Shown piece by piece: positions 1-9,582 of a stretch of DNA of 21,456 nt. Position 1 is the stretch's first letter, and each line of letters starts with the position of its first letter. Below the pieces are notes generated by a model. That model saw only the letters and a list, made by a program, of their open reading frames with translations. It was not told where the DNA came from and did no database searches. Origin of the DNA: Paulinella micropora (taxonomy: Eukaryota; Cercozoa; Imbricatea; Euglyphida); assembly GCA_009731375.1 (NCBI GenBank), contig BJOX01000358.1:10550-32005 (forward strand), read 5' to 3'. Made by a program: the position numbers and the translations under genes.

Positions 1-1225
1 ATATATGATATATGATATATGATATATGATATATGATATATGATACATGATACATGATATATGATATAAGATATATGATATATGATATATGATATATGAC
101 ATATGATGTATGATATATGATATATGTATGATATATGATATATGATATATGATATATGATATAGGATATATGATGTATGATATATGATATATGATATATG
201 ATATATGATATATGATATATGATATATGATATATGATATATGATATATGATATATGATATATGATATATGATATATGATATATGATCTATGATATATGAT
301 ATATGATATATGAAATAAGAAATAAGAAATATGAAATATGAAATATGATATATGATATATGACATATGATATATGCTATATGATATATGATATATGATAT
401 AAGGTATATGATACATGATATATGATATATGAAATATGAAGTATGATATAAGATATATGATATATGATATATGATATGTGATATATGATATATCATATAT
501 GATATATGATATATGATATGTGATATATGATATATGATGGATGATATATGATATATGATACATGATATATGATATATGATAAATGATATATGATAAATAA
601 TACATGATATATGATATATGATATATGATATGTGATAAATGATATATGATATAAGATATAAGATATATGATATATGATATATGATATATGATATATGATA
701 TATGATATATGATATATGATATATGATATATGATATGATATATGATATATGATATATGATATATGATATATGATATATGATATATGATATATGATATATG
801 GTATATGATATATGATATATGATATATGATATATGATATATGATATATGATGTATGATATATGATTTATGATTTATGATATAAGATTTTTGATTTTTGAT
901 ATATGATATATGATATATGATAAATGATATATGATATATATGATATATGATATATGATATATGATATATGATATATGATATATGATATATGATATATGAT
1001 ATATGATATATGATATATGATAAAAGATAAAATATATATGATACATGATACATGATATATGGTATGAGATATATGATAAAAGATATATGATGTAAAATAA
1101 ATGATATATGATATATGACATATGATATAAGATATATGATATAAAAAATATGATATAAGATAAAAGAAATATGATATAAGATATATGAAATAAGAGATAT
1201 GTAATATGAGATAAGAGATATGAGA
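1..1225. repeat. Heptanucleotide tandem array (ATATATG)n
   Basis: A 7-bp unit, ATATATG, is repeated almost without interruption from the first base. Scattered substitutions give GATACAT, GATATAA and GAAATAT variants, and divergence rises towards the right edge (about 1020-1225). Because 7 is not a multiple of 3, every reading frame cycles through the same 21-nt, 7-residue pattern. The minus strand happens to contain no stop in that pattern, which explains the long Tyr/His/Ile/Ser reading frames here. They are artefacts, not genes. The array may be satellite or subtelomeric DNA, but the unit is not a recognised telomere repeat. The left edge lies outside the window. Confidence 0.95.
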
Positions 1226-1240
1226 GTAGTGGTAGTAGTA

Positions 1241-1289
<49 letters not shown>

Positions 1290-1299
1290 GAAGTAGTGG

Positions 1300-1341
<42 letters not shown>

Positions 1342-1439
1342 AAAGTAGTAGTAAAAGTAGTAATGAGCGAATGAGTGAAGTATTGAGTGAATGAGTGAAT
1401 GAGTGAATGAGTGAATGAATGAATGAATGAGAGAGAGAG

Positions 1440-1480
<41 letters not shown>
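1226..1480. repeat. Compound microsatellite: (AGT)n, (GAGT/GAAT)n, (GA)n
   Basis: Three simple repeats abut: AGT trinucleotides to about 1362, then GAGT/GAAT tetranucleotides to about 1429, then GA dinucleotides to 1480. They follow the heptamer array directly, with no unique DNA between. Reading frames over this block give only Ser/Leu, Arg/Glu or Tyr/Thr runs and are not taken as coding. Confidence 0.95.
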
Positions 1481-1484
<4 letters not shown>

Positions 1485-2136
1485 ATGCCGCGGTGCAAAA
1501 TAACTCGTTCTCCAGGCATGGCTCGGCAACCACGCGTAGGGTACAGTTCTGCTTAGCATACACAAACATGCACCTTTCAATTACCATGCAAGCACATAAT
1601 ATGCTTTACCTCGCTCGACAAAAGCGCATTCATCAACAAAGAGAGCTTGCTGTCTGGGAACTGTGGGGATGTACGAAAGGTATGCAAACATGATCATGGC
1701 ATTCGCGCTTGTATATTTGTTGATGCTGGTCACGCTTGCCGTCTTCAAGGTGAGCCCCAGATCTTTCTTTCGCAAGCGTTGTAGTCTTCTCCTCGCCGCC
1801 CCATCTCGACCTCCTCTCATCTGCACAACAAAGCAAACAGTTTTCATGTGTGCCTGCACATGTTAACGCTTGGAGTGAGTGAATGTCTATGATATACCCA
1901 AGTCCATCCAAGCTGTAACAGCATTGCCTGTACTTGCTGATCGGTCCAGCTTGGATATTTCTTCCAGATATCAAAGCAGGAATATTGGAGAGCAAGCCTG
2001 GTGATCAGGGACAGACCCTGGTACCTTCTTCCCCCATGTCGGTGGGGGTGAAGACCCTGGGATTTCCTGAGCCAGTACCGTGCTTTCCAATAAGTCACCC
2101 CCTACAGACATGCTACTGGATGAAATTGCATACATA
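1481..2136. other. Unique sequence, no confident gene
   Basis: About 650 bp of non-repetitive DNA between two microsatellite blocks. Several short frames overlap on both strands (for example minus 1844-2098 and plus 1934-2233), with no recognisable family. The only one with a notable feature is plus 1663-1866, whose N-terminal part has about 20 hydrophobic residues (around ALVYLLMLVTLAV). A GTGAGC donor-like site lies soon after, near 1750. It could be a small membrane-protein exon or chance, so I do not call it a gene. Confidence 0.5.
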
Positions 2137-2230
2137 CCTACTACCTACCTACCTACCTACCTACCTACATACATACATACATACATACACACATACATAC
2201 ATACATACATATTCGTTGTTGTTGTTGTTA

Positions 2231-2266
<36 letters not shown>

Positions 2267-2269
2267 GAC

Positions 2270-2310
<41 letters not shown>

Positions 2311-2348
2311 CAGATAGGTACATAGGTAGGTGAGAGATATATATATAT

Positions 2349-2392
<44 letters not shown>

Positions 2393-2442
2393 GATAGATA
2401 GATAGATAAGATAGATAGATCAGATAGATAAGATAGATAGAT

Positions 2443-2492
<50 letters not shown>

Positions 2493-2600
2493 TATAGGTG
2501 CATAGGTAGGTAGAGAGAGAGAGAGAGAGAGAAACAGAGATAGATAGATAGATAGATAGATAGATAGGTAGGTAGGTAGAGAGAGAGAGAGAGAGAGAGA
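2137..2600. repeat. Compound microsatellite: CTAC, CATA, GTT, AGT, GATA, AT and GA tracts
   Basis: Successive simple repeats run in order: CTAC (about 2139-2167), CATA (to about 2212), GTT, AGT (about 2231-2266), AGAT (2269-2312), a short AT run (about 2338-2350), a long AGAT block (about 2351-2492), then GA and AGAT runs up to the gap at 2601. Short motifs such as CATAGGTAGGT recur between AGAT blocks, so the block also has a loose higher-order pattern. Minus-strand frames across it encode Leu/Ser/Ile/Tyr runs and are spurious. Confidence 0.95.
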
Positions 2601-2610
2601 NNNNNNNNNN
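2601..2610. other. Assembly gap (10 N)
   Basis: Ten undetermined bases separate the GA tract from the hypothetical coding region. The gap probably reflects failure to cross the microsatellite. The C-terminal end of the minus-strand gene to its right is lost here. Confidence 0.98.
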
Positions 2611-4097
2611 ATGCAGGCATTAATCTCTTTGAGCTTGCTCAAAAGCGAAGCATCAGAGTCTTTGTCTGAGCTCGTCTTGGCATATAGCATGAGACTTGCC
2701 ACTCCTCCTTTCTTCCCCTTGAAGGCATTTATGATGTTCTGTCTGTCCTTCTTCTCCGTGTTTGTGACCACCACCGTAGTTGAGCCCGAGGGTGCAGGGG
2801 CTGGTGGGGCAGGAGCTGGTGGGGTCAAATATGTCGGAGGGTATGCTTTTGCACCACTCACTTTTGCTTTCATTCTCTCCAGTCTCATCGTCTTCTCGAA
2901 CTCCGCCTTCTCTTTCGCCTTCTTCTTCTCAGATATCACCAGCTTTTGAGCATGAGTGATAAAGGCCACCAATTCAGAAGCAGATCTGAGAAAATTATAT
3001 TTCTCCACATATTGGTCAACACCTGCTTTGTTGGCGACCGGTGGTGCGTTACTAAGTGATTTAAGGACAGAGTGATCCTTGGTAGGAATCCATCTCTTCC
3101 ATGCCTCCTTGTGCAGTAACGCACCCATCAACAGTCTGATCTTGGTCAGAACTCTGTCGGTCTTCTCTAACTCATCAATCACAGGATGAGTTTCTCCTGC
3201 TGCCTTAATGCTTTTTTCCATCTCTGCCTTCCACTCCTCCAAGGCCTTCATTTCCATCGTAAAAAAGTGAAATATGCCACTCGAGTTTTTCGAACCCAGA
3301 TTGGTCTTCATTTTTTGTTACATCGACTGCCTCCTGACCAGTCGCGAGGAATCTGGCTATTGCTCTTGGGCGTGTGCACTGGAGGTAACCCTCACATCGT
3401 GGGCCGTATGAACGTTCCCAAATCAGGGTTTGAGTGTACACCCCAAAGATAGCATCGAGTAATTCAAGGTGGGTGTATGTGTCCCCAAACTTGATATGTT
3501 GTATCTTCTTTCTCTTTTCTGGATCAGAGACCAGTTTGCCGAGGAGCTGTGCTGTGTTGGATAATAGGATATAGACATCCTTTTTAGCACGACTTTTCTC
3601 TCTTCTTTGATCCTGAGGGATCCACACATAGGTGTCCTTCTCTACCCCCATCTTGTTATCAGTGTCCTTCTCTACCCCCATCTTGTTATCAAACTCTTCT
3701 TAGTGAGGTCATAGTGGTCTTGCACCCACTGTTGTTCCTCCACTGTGATCTCCTCTCCATCACTATGAATCAAGTCGATCATTTTTCGTCCTCCTCCTCC
3801 CGTGTAGGCAGGTGGTAAGGGATTACCATATGCTCCTCCTCCTTCCGTCTCTTCTTGTTCAAATCCTCCTTCATCTTCGTCTCCTCCATATCTTCCTTCA
3901 TCATCCCAGCCCTCTTCTACTCCTCCTTCTACTCCTTCATCTCCTCCTCCTCCTCGTCCTCCTACTCCTCCTAGTCCTTCATCTCCTCCTCCTCCTCCTT
4001 CATTCAATCCTCTTCCTCCTCCTCCTCCTGCTTCTTCTTCTTCTCTTCTTTGTTCTGCCTCCGAGAATTCACTCACTTCGGTGGTCTCTGTCGACAT
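2611..4097 (-). CDS. Unrecognised hypothetical protein, frameshifted, C-terminus lost in gap
   Basis: Three consecutive minus-strand frames read as one protein of roughly 490 residues, opening at the ATG at 4097 (MSTETTEVSEF). The first frame (4097-3672) is a Ser/Glu start followed by long Gly/Glu/Asp low complexity. The second (to about 3265) holds a WIPQDQ segment and mixed helical-looking sequence. The third (about 3311-2611) is Lys/Glu-rich and coiled-coil-like, then has a Pro/Ala linker (PAPAPPAPAP) and a Lys/Ser-rich tail running into the gap. Frame 1 joins frame 2 by a one-base shift near 3700. Frame 2 joins frame 3 near 3250-3310, where A6 and T6 homopolymers are obvious indel sites. 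I recognise no domain. It could be a host protein or a Gag-like protein; no pol lies beside it. A start upstream, in the 4142-4192 gap, is possible. The coding claim rests on hydrophilic, non-repetitive sequence continuing across the frame changes. Confidence 0.5.
3631..3690 (-). repeat. 30-bp in-frame tandem duplication
   Basis: Two adjacent 30-bp copies (3631-3660 and 3661-3690) differ only at their first base. On the minus strand they encode the ten-residue unit MGVEKDTDNK twice. Length 30 preserves frame. The copy nearest the upstream exon lies within a few bases of the frame change near 3700, so duplication and frame loss may be linked. Confidence 0.93.
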
Positions 4098-4141
4098 GAT
4101 GTCGTAGTAGTAATTAACAGGAGGACAGTGTCAGCTCCTAT

Positions 4142-4192
4142 NNNNNNNNNNNNNNNNNNNNNNNNNNNNNNNNNNNNNNNNNNNNNNNNNNN
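4142..4192. other. Assembly gap (51 N)
   Basis: Fifty-one undetermined bases lie just upstream of the hypothetical minus-strand gene. They may hide its promoter or an earlier start. Confidence 0.98.
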
Positions 4193-4873
4193 AACTAATA
4201 GAGAGGGTAGAGTGAGATTCCCTGTCCTCTATGAAACACTGTTTGTATGTTTGTTTTTGTTTGAGAAAAATAGTCTTTGAGACTTTCTCCGATTTCTTGT
4301 TCTCCTTACTCAGATTACTTTCTCCTCCTTCTTTTCTATATTGTATCTAGTATGAGGCACTTGGACCTACACACAGATAGTAATAGAGAAGCTAGAAAAG
4401 CTCTCCTTGAGAAGTCGACAGTCGGTCGGATAGGTTCTCAGACCTACCTTTAGAAAACGATCAGAGATTTGCAAAAATACTCTGACGTATGTGTGAGATA
4501 ATGCAGATAAATGCACAAACTAGAAGGGTAGAGTGTTGTGCTCCTGTCCCTATGCTTGTTTGTGTTTTGTGTGTGTTCCTTCACTCTTCTGTCCACCTCC
4601 TTCTTCTTGGTCTGTGTGTGAGAACAGCAAGAACGACAGGGAGTTTGTATCTGATGTCTCCTTGTGAGCACACAGATATGGATTGGGCTAGAGGGTACGA
4701 GACACCTGCTTGAGACCAATCAAATTATTTGTTTTGTGAAAGAGTTATGAGGGAGCTGTGTTGGAGTATTTGTTTTCGTCTGACGTCCCCGTGTGAGACA
4801 GGTCAGTGAAAATTCACTCTGTTGCCTGTGTGGCAAAGCAGAATTTAATCACCCTAGTGATGTGGACTCCAAA
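4193..4873. other. Gene-free stretch with diverged internal repeats
   Basis: No convincing coding region. The stretch contains weakly related segments. The one around 4200-4255 (AGGGTAGAGTG, then CCTGTCC, then GTTTGTTT-type sequence) resembles the one around 4525-4580. TCTGATGTCTCCTTGTGAG near 4650 resembles TCTGACGTCCCCGTGTGAG near 4778. A plus frame at 4489-4713 has no recognisable content. Confidence 0.5.
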
Positions 4874-5760
4874 TGTAATGCCCCCAACGATAGCTCGTAA
4901 AAAGTCGGTAATACAACCAAACACAGTCCTCAAAAGATGAGAATGATGTCTCGTTGTATTAGCTCAGTGAAGCCAAAAAGGAAAACGGCAACAGACCAGG
5001 AATAAAATGGCATTAGGTCCAATCCGGACAAATAATACTGAAAAACAAGCTGGTGCACCTGTCACCAGGAAAAGGTACTTTTTACCGGCTATCCGGGGGG
5101 TGATGCCTACAGATATAAACGCAGAACTGAACTGTAAGAGAGCTAACTCATCTAAGTGTGTGGTAACAGTAACTGATACTCAATGATATGGTCCGGTGCA
5201 CAATGATAAAAACGTAACGTGCACAATTGACTTGAATTATCCATTACGGTTACTCCTAATTATGACTTAGTAAAATATTACTGCGCATAGAAGTTAATCA
5301 TAATTACGACCTAAATAGTAACTCGAAGTTAACTCAGCACGGTCCAACGCTCCCTCTTAATTCAATGTCATGACATTGTTGAAACTTCGTAAAGTCGTAT
5401 TAAATTGAGTGAGCTTAATGTCCAATAATTCCTGCACATATGCGACTCAAAACCGTGGAAATTCACAAATTATTAATCCACACGAATCATCAATTCCTCG
5501 CTGTAAAGCATCTCGATCCCATGGGCCGATTAAATTGACGTAAAAGGGCTCATAGAAAATGACATTACTCGGCACGGTACTTGCAAATGAAAGCAATAAT
5601 TACGTAATAGCAATCTTGAAGTTGCTTCTCGCGTGTAAATCACATTGAAAGCTGATTCACGTGACTCGATTAGCCCTCTGTTAACTGATGATAATGCAAT
5701 GGCAGTCCCCCGGCGATCAACTTGACGATGCAGTCGCAAGTCGTTGTCAAACTTCTTGCA
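4874..5760 (-). repeat. Candidate 3' LTR of copia copy 1
   Basis: The left edge is TGTAATGCCCCC at 4874, which on the minus strand is an LTR end GGGGGCATTACA. A similar GGGGGGCATTAC occurs upstream of the Gag of copy 2 near 20200. The proposed right edge is TTGCA at 5756-5760, giving a minus-strand LTR start TGCAAG directly after a purine-rich stretch (5761-5790). The interval has no coding content. It contains an imperfect tandem repeat of about 40 bp at 5257-5337. With no second LTR in the window, the limits cannot be confirmed by pairing. Confidence 0.42.
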
Positions 5761-5790
5761 TGTCCGACTCCTCCATTCCTTCCTACTTCT
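5761..5790 (-). other. Candidate polypurine tract of copia copy 1
   Basis: On the minus strand this is GGAAGGAATGGAGGAG followed shortly by TCGGACA and then TG. That is a suitable primer site for plus-strand DNA synthesis next to a 3' LTR. It lies between the pol stop at 5997 and the candidate LTR. The placement is an inference from purine content. Confidence 0.4.
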
Positions 5791-5996
5791 GCCATCCCGC
5801 TCTTGTCGTTTACGATCGATGGTGACATATCGTCACGCGCTTCGTCAAACGCTCGAATTGAAGTCCACTGGATCAATCGTCTCGTCTCATGGATACCTAT
5901 ATAGAAACATTGCCTGCAAAGAAAAGACTCACACTCACACAAAAGAATATCATGAGTGAACTCAGCGGAAATTTGCGGATTTTCCGTAAATAAATT

Positions 5997-7440
5997 TTAG
6001 GGTTCAAGTGTGATCATGAACTTGCTAATCAAGTACTCAAACTGGTCTTTAGATACATGTTTAGTTAACACATCCGCTATCTGCTTCTTAGTTCCTACCT
6101 TTACGAACCTTTCTTCTTTATCACGTTGTGCATGATGCATGAAATGTAGTTCAAGTGGAAGATATCGATGTTTAGTGCGTGATCCTGACATCCCTCTCTC
6201 TGCTGCTAAAATACTTTGTGCCGTTTGTGCCTTGTCCTCAAATAATTCTAACGTGCTTTTCTGTGCTACTTCTAGTTCTTCCGCTATATGTCTTATTGCG
6301 AACCCTTCACGGATGCTGCGAAGATTTCCGCATCATTCGATCTCAACGCAATCTGTGATTGTCGCTTCGATAACCATGCAACCGGGTCTCCCCCCATAGA
6401 ACTATATACCCTGTATGAGACTTTCCTGTCTTTTTGCAAACTTTATGCGCCGCATCAGGCCATAGAGTAATTCCGGGATATGTTCTTGCCTCTTGCGATG
6501 ATTTCGGCCCGTGAAATGCAATACCGCGAAATGAATTCACTAAGTACCGAAAAATTCGTCCCAACATTGCATAAGTCACTCCGACGTCAACAGTCTGCAT
6601 AACACTAGCTGCGTTCAAAGCTTGGTCTGCATCTGGTCTAGTCATTTTAGTCAAAATAGTAACTTTCCAACTAAGCTAGGAATGGAATGCTTCCTTAGTG
6701 CACTAGGTTCTGACAAAGGCTCTGGCTCCTGTTCAGCGCTGGGCGTGCTTAGCGGGCGTGCGTCTGCATATCCTACATCTTTCAAGATCTGTTTCTGGTG
6801 TCTCGTCGGATGTAGCAAAATGCGACCTCCTTCTTGTTCTATTTCTATACCCTTAAACTCTTTGACTACTCCTAATCGCTTTAGGGGATAGACCTTTTCT
6901 AGTTGGCTTGCAAACCTAGCATACGCGCGTTCGTTAGGCGCTGAAAAAATAAGATCATCTACATGAAATATGCAAATGATTGCATTTCTTATGGGGTTGT
7001 CCTTCTCAACGAACATACATAGATCGGCATCTAGCAATCGAAATCCTAACTCCTCTAACTTTGGGGCCAAGATCTCATACCAACGTCTTCCTGCTTGTGG
7101 GGCACCATAGTATTACAGGGCTCCATCTATCCTTAATATCATGCCTTCATGACCTTCCCTGTCTAAACCATCCGGGGCGTATGCGTCCGGGGCGTATGCG
7201 TACACAGGATCGTTCATTCTAGCATTCAAGTAAGCATTTTTGAAGTCTTGTGAGCATGCCAAGCGGCTATCTTAGCTAAGAAAAGTAGTGATCGGTGAGC
7301 TGCACAAGGTACAAATAGCTGATCAGGGTTATAGCTGACTCTAGGCTCTAGCATATCTCCTCTCAAAGCTAATCGTGACTTGATAAACTTTCGTCCTTTA
7401 TCATCAAGCTTGACTTTATGTACCCATGTCAATCTTACTA
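5997..7440 (-). pseudogene. pol: Copia reverse transcriptase and RNase H (copy 1), multiply frameshifted
   Basis: Reverse transcription module of the Pol polyprotein, reading from 7440 down to the TAA at 5997. In order, it shows an N-terminal TWVHKVKLDDKGRKF motif, a palm aspartate in QDFKNAYLNA (another frame, near 7230), YYGAPQAGRRWYE (near 7100), the catalytic box FHVDDLIFSAP (near 6960) in place of the usual YVDD, a PLKRLG/EFKGIEI connection, and RNase H. RNase H has WPDAAHKV, KTGKSHTGY, then after a frame change SNDAEIFAA, then EDKAQTAQSILAAERG, and it ends in SRTKHRYLPLE and TKKQIADVLTKHVSK, as copia proteins do. An in-frame stop near 7115 precedes YYGAPQ, and frame changes fall near 7240, 6650, 6400 and 6290. 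The family is certain; activity is not expected. Confidence 0.88.
7171..7200 (-). repeat. 15-bp tandem duplication inside the copy 1 RT
   Basis: TCCGGGGCGTATGCG occurs twice in tandem (7171-7185 and 7186-7200). It adds five residues (AYAPD repeated) between the palm aspartate motif and YYGAPQ without changing frame. Copy 2 has no such duplication at the matching place. Confidence 0.93.
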
Positions 7441-8070
7441 CCTTCGAGTCACTCCCTTCTCTTTTGCTTCCTTGGGGCTTACCCAGGTATAGGTATTAAA
7501 AGACCTAAGAGCTTCTATCTCTTTGTCCATGCCTTCTTTCAACTCCTTTGCAGTTAGTCCTTCGCGATTATCGCTTTTGGCACACGCAGTGTGAGGTAGA
7601 GTAAAACTTCACTACTATCCTCTCCTAGTATGCTTTCCTCGGACGACTCGGCATTTTCTAGTTCACCAGGTGGATGGATTGGGTCTACTTTATATTTCCT
7701 GATTTCACTTTCTAACATCTTTTCGACTAGACCGTCATCAAAAGCTACAACGTGACTTGGCTTGGGCTGTTTGCGAACTTTGAGTCTATCACCTTTCTCG
7801 CAGGGTTTCAAAACTTTACCGGTTCGTTTAGCTTCTTGCCAACTGTCTCCATATTCCTCCTTTGCCCATAGTTCACCAAAAGCTACAGCTGGTACAACTA
7901 CCTTGCCATTTTCTAATGAGGTATCTTCCTTGACTACCTTCTTAGTTGTGACTGTTTGTGTGACCGGCGTTGCTATCGTCCGTTCCTTTCTTTCTCGTTT
8001 CCCTCTCACTATGTTAGCTGTCGTGATCCTGTCACTCTGCTCCCACGTGAGGCCCTGTTTGGCGCTTCTC
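7441..8070 (-). pseudogene. pol: Integrase-RT linker of copia Pol (copy 1)
   Basis: Hydrophilic connector between integrase and RT. It opens with EQSDRITTANIVRGKRE (near 8050-8000), which matches EQSDKISAANIV at the same place in copy 2. It continues through a Lys/Glu-rich segment with FGELWAKEEYGDSW and ends with GLTAKELKEGMDKEIEAL and FNTYTWVSPKEA just before RT. The last two motifs are the usual copia RT lead-in and are shared with copy 2 (MTLKDLQAGIDKEL, FKTYQWLDKSEA). Frame changes occur near 8020 and 7440, and a frame end lies at 7554. Conservation of the EQSD motif in two diverged copies suggests a functional element of this lineage, perhaps a cleavage region; that role is an inference. 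Confidence 0.75.
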
Positions 8071-9401
8071 CTTCCCTATATCTCCGGCTCGGGTGACTAG
8101 CTGAAGGGTCCTGCGCACTAAGCGATTCGATGGGTGTTACCCCGTCGTCCTGATCAACAACTTGACTTTCATCTGAGTCAATGGTAAGACTGGAATCTGG
8201 ACCAGTGTCGTCCCCAACTCCATGTTTTTCCTCATGCTCTTTTGACTCCCCCTGAACTTCACGTTCCGTTTCTGTCTCCGTCTGCTCAAGCTGCTCTGCA
8301 TTGCTACTCTCCCCCTCAGATTCGTCGTCCCATTGGACTCCTCTGGGTGGGTGTGCATCCTTTCCAACTACATGGGGGTTGAATCGCACGTTACGTACGT
8401 TCGATATGACCTTTCGGCCATCCCAAACTCTGTAAAGCTCTTTGAACACATCGTATCCCAAGAGCATTACACGTCCTCCCCTATAGTTTCCTTTGCCAAA
8501 TTGCTTAGCGACATACATTACTCCCATACATCCTATTGGTTTCAGTTGCCGAATGGCCGGTTTGTAACCCAAGCGCTGCTCAAAGGGTGAAATCCCTTGA
8601 CGTGGTCCGGTTGTAGCTGGCAATATGTTGTGTAGTGTGGTAGCGGTGTGTTCCATCTCTCCCCAAAACTTAAGTGCAAGGCTAGCTTCGTATCGCATAG
8701 CCCTAGCTGGCCCTGCAGTTATGTCGTTAACTTTTTCAGCTATCGGATTACCGTCCTTATATCCGGTGCTGAAACTTTCCAAATAAATTGTAGTGGTTTC
8801 CACCATTCGATTACTTCCACGGGTGCAACGAATTCGTTGTCACACGTGACAAGTTTGGCCTTTCTACTGGTCTGTCGTTCAAACCACGCTACTGCCTGCT
8901 TAAGACACTCTACAAACTCGTTCTTGTGTCTCAAGTAAAAGTCTAAGATATAACCTGAAAAATCGTCTGTAACGCAAAACTTGTAGTACTTGCCGTTGAT
9001 GGACATTACTGCCCACGGTCCGGCTGTATCTATGTGCAAAATCTCACTCGCATAACTAGCTCTCCTAATCCTATTCTTCTTAAATCTGGGCAACTCTTTA
9101 GCCTTACCCATCATACAAGCTTCACAATATCTAACTAAATCCTCATTGCCGACAACTTTGCGGCCCAATGCCTCGCCTAATTCATAGGTCTTCTTTATAG
9201 CCTTATGCCCGCTGCACTGATGCATGACGTAAATGTCTACAGGCTTCTTGTTTGCACTCTTCTCAGGGTACATACAGTATAACACACATCCCTTACTCTC
9301 TCTATTCTCGCAAACTTTTGCTTCTGCTTTCTTACTACGATCTTCGGGCAACATTAAGTCTAGGAACTTAGCCCACATGAAGCACAAGCCTATAATCTGT
9401 T
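8009..9401 (-). pseudogene. pol: Copia integrase (copy 1), frameshifted in the catalytic core
   Basis: DDE-type integrase that would join element cDNA to the host chromosome. In the upstream frame (from 9387), the GAG-pre-integrase zinc site is H56-x4-H61 with C88-x2-C91. The core has the first aspartate in HIDTAGPW (D120), then DDFSGYILDFYLRHKNEF, then the second aspartate in TCDNEF (D183). The frame shifts near 8800. The second frame supplies the glutamate in PIAEKVND and continues with GPARAMR, FWGEMEHTATTLHNILP, and a C-terminal domain with PIGCMGVMYVAK, LLGYD and VRNVRF. An acidic tail of Glu/Ser/Asp runs follows. Sequence on the minus strand is open to about 9401 and then meets unrelated DNA, so protease and Gag are missing. 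Confidence 0.88.
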
Positions 9402-9582
9402 GGATGGCTCTTGGTATGATTATGCCGAGGGTCGAGCACGGATGGCTCTTGGAATGGTGGACAAGCGGCCAGGATTCCCCAGTGTAAGCCGGTACTGACG
9501 AGATTATACGAGATGTAGTCTCCGTTGGTATTACTTCAGGGATTGAGATCGAGCGATCTCAAAGGAGGGGGAAGGGGTGCTA
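9402..9582 (+). mobile_element. 3' internal end of a plus-strand LTR retrotransposon with polypurine tract
   Basis: This short stretch ends in AAAGGAGGGGGAAGGGG (9561-9577), a strong polypurine tract. Five bases later comes TGTAACACCC, a typical LTR start. Polarity is therefore plus, opposite to copia copy 1. Frames ending at 9487 or nearby could be the tail of a Pol protein, but I recognise no domain. The rest of this element is not to the left, so it was truncated or replaced by copy 1. Confidence 0.6.

Larger units (their letters stand above)
4874..9401 (-). mobile_element. Ty1/copia-type LTR retrotransposon, copy 1, 5'-truncated and decayed
   Basis: Minus-strand remains in copia order: integrase, then reverse transcriptase, then RNase H, then a candidate 3' LTR. 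In window coordinates RNase H is near 6000 and integrase near 9300. Integrase before RT is the defining Ty1/copia order. Protease and Gag are absent because the element stops at about 9401, where an unrelated plus-strand LTR-element end begins. At least six frame changes and several stops interrupt pol. It is a diverged relative of copy 2 (13191-19586): the same motifs occur in the same places with many substitutions. Boundaries are inferred, and the right edge is good to about 40 bp. Confidence 0.85.

Noticed and set aside
1-1225. Telomere or CRISPR-like array
   Set aside because: The unit ATATATG is not a G-rich telomere repeat, and there are no spacers between repeats.
287-1587. Long minus-strand frames rich in Tyr, His, Ile and Ser or Leu/Ser/Thr
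   Set aside because: They are translations of the heptamer array and adjoining microsatellites; the repeat length forces an open 7-residue cycle.
2157-2600. C-terminal extension of the minus-strand hypothetical protein across the N gap
   Set aside because: It crosses ten undetermined bases and then reads GA, AGAT and CTAC repeats, giving Leu/Ser/Ile/Tyr runs only.
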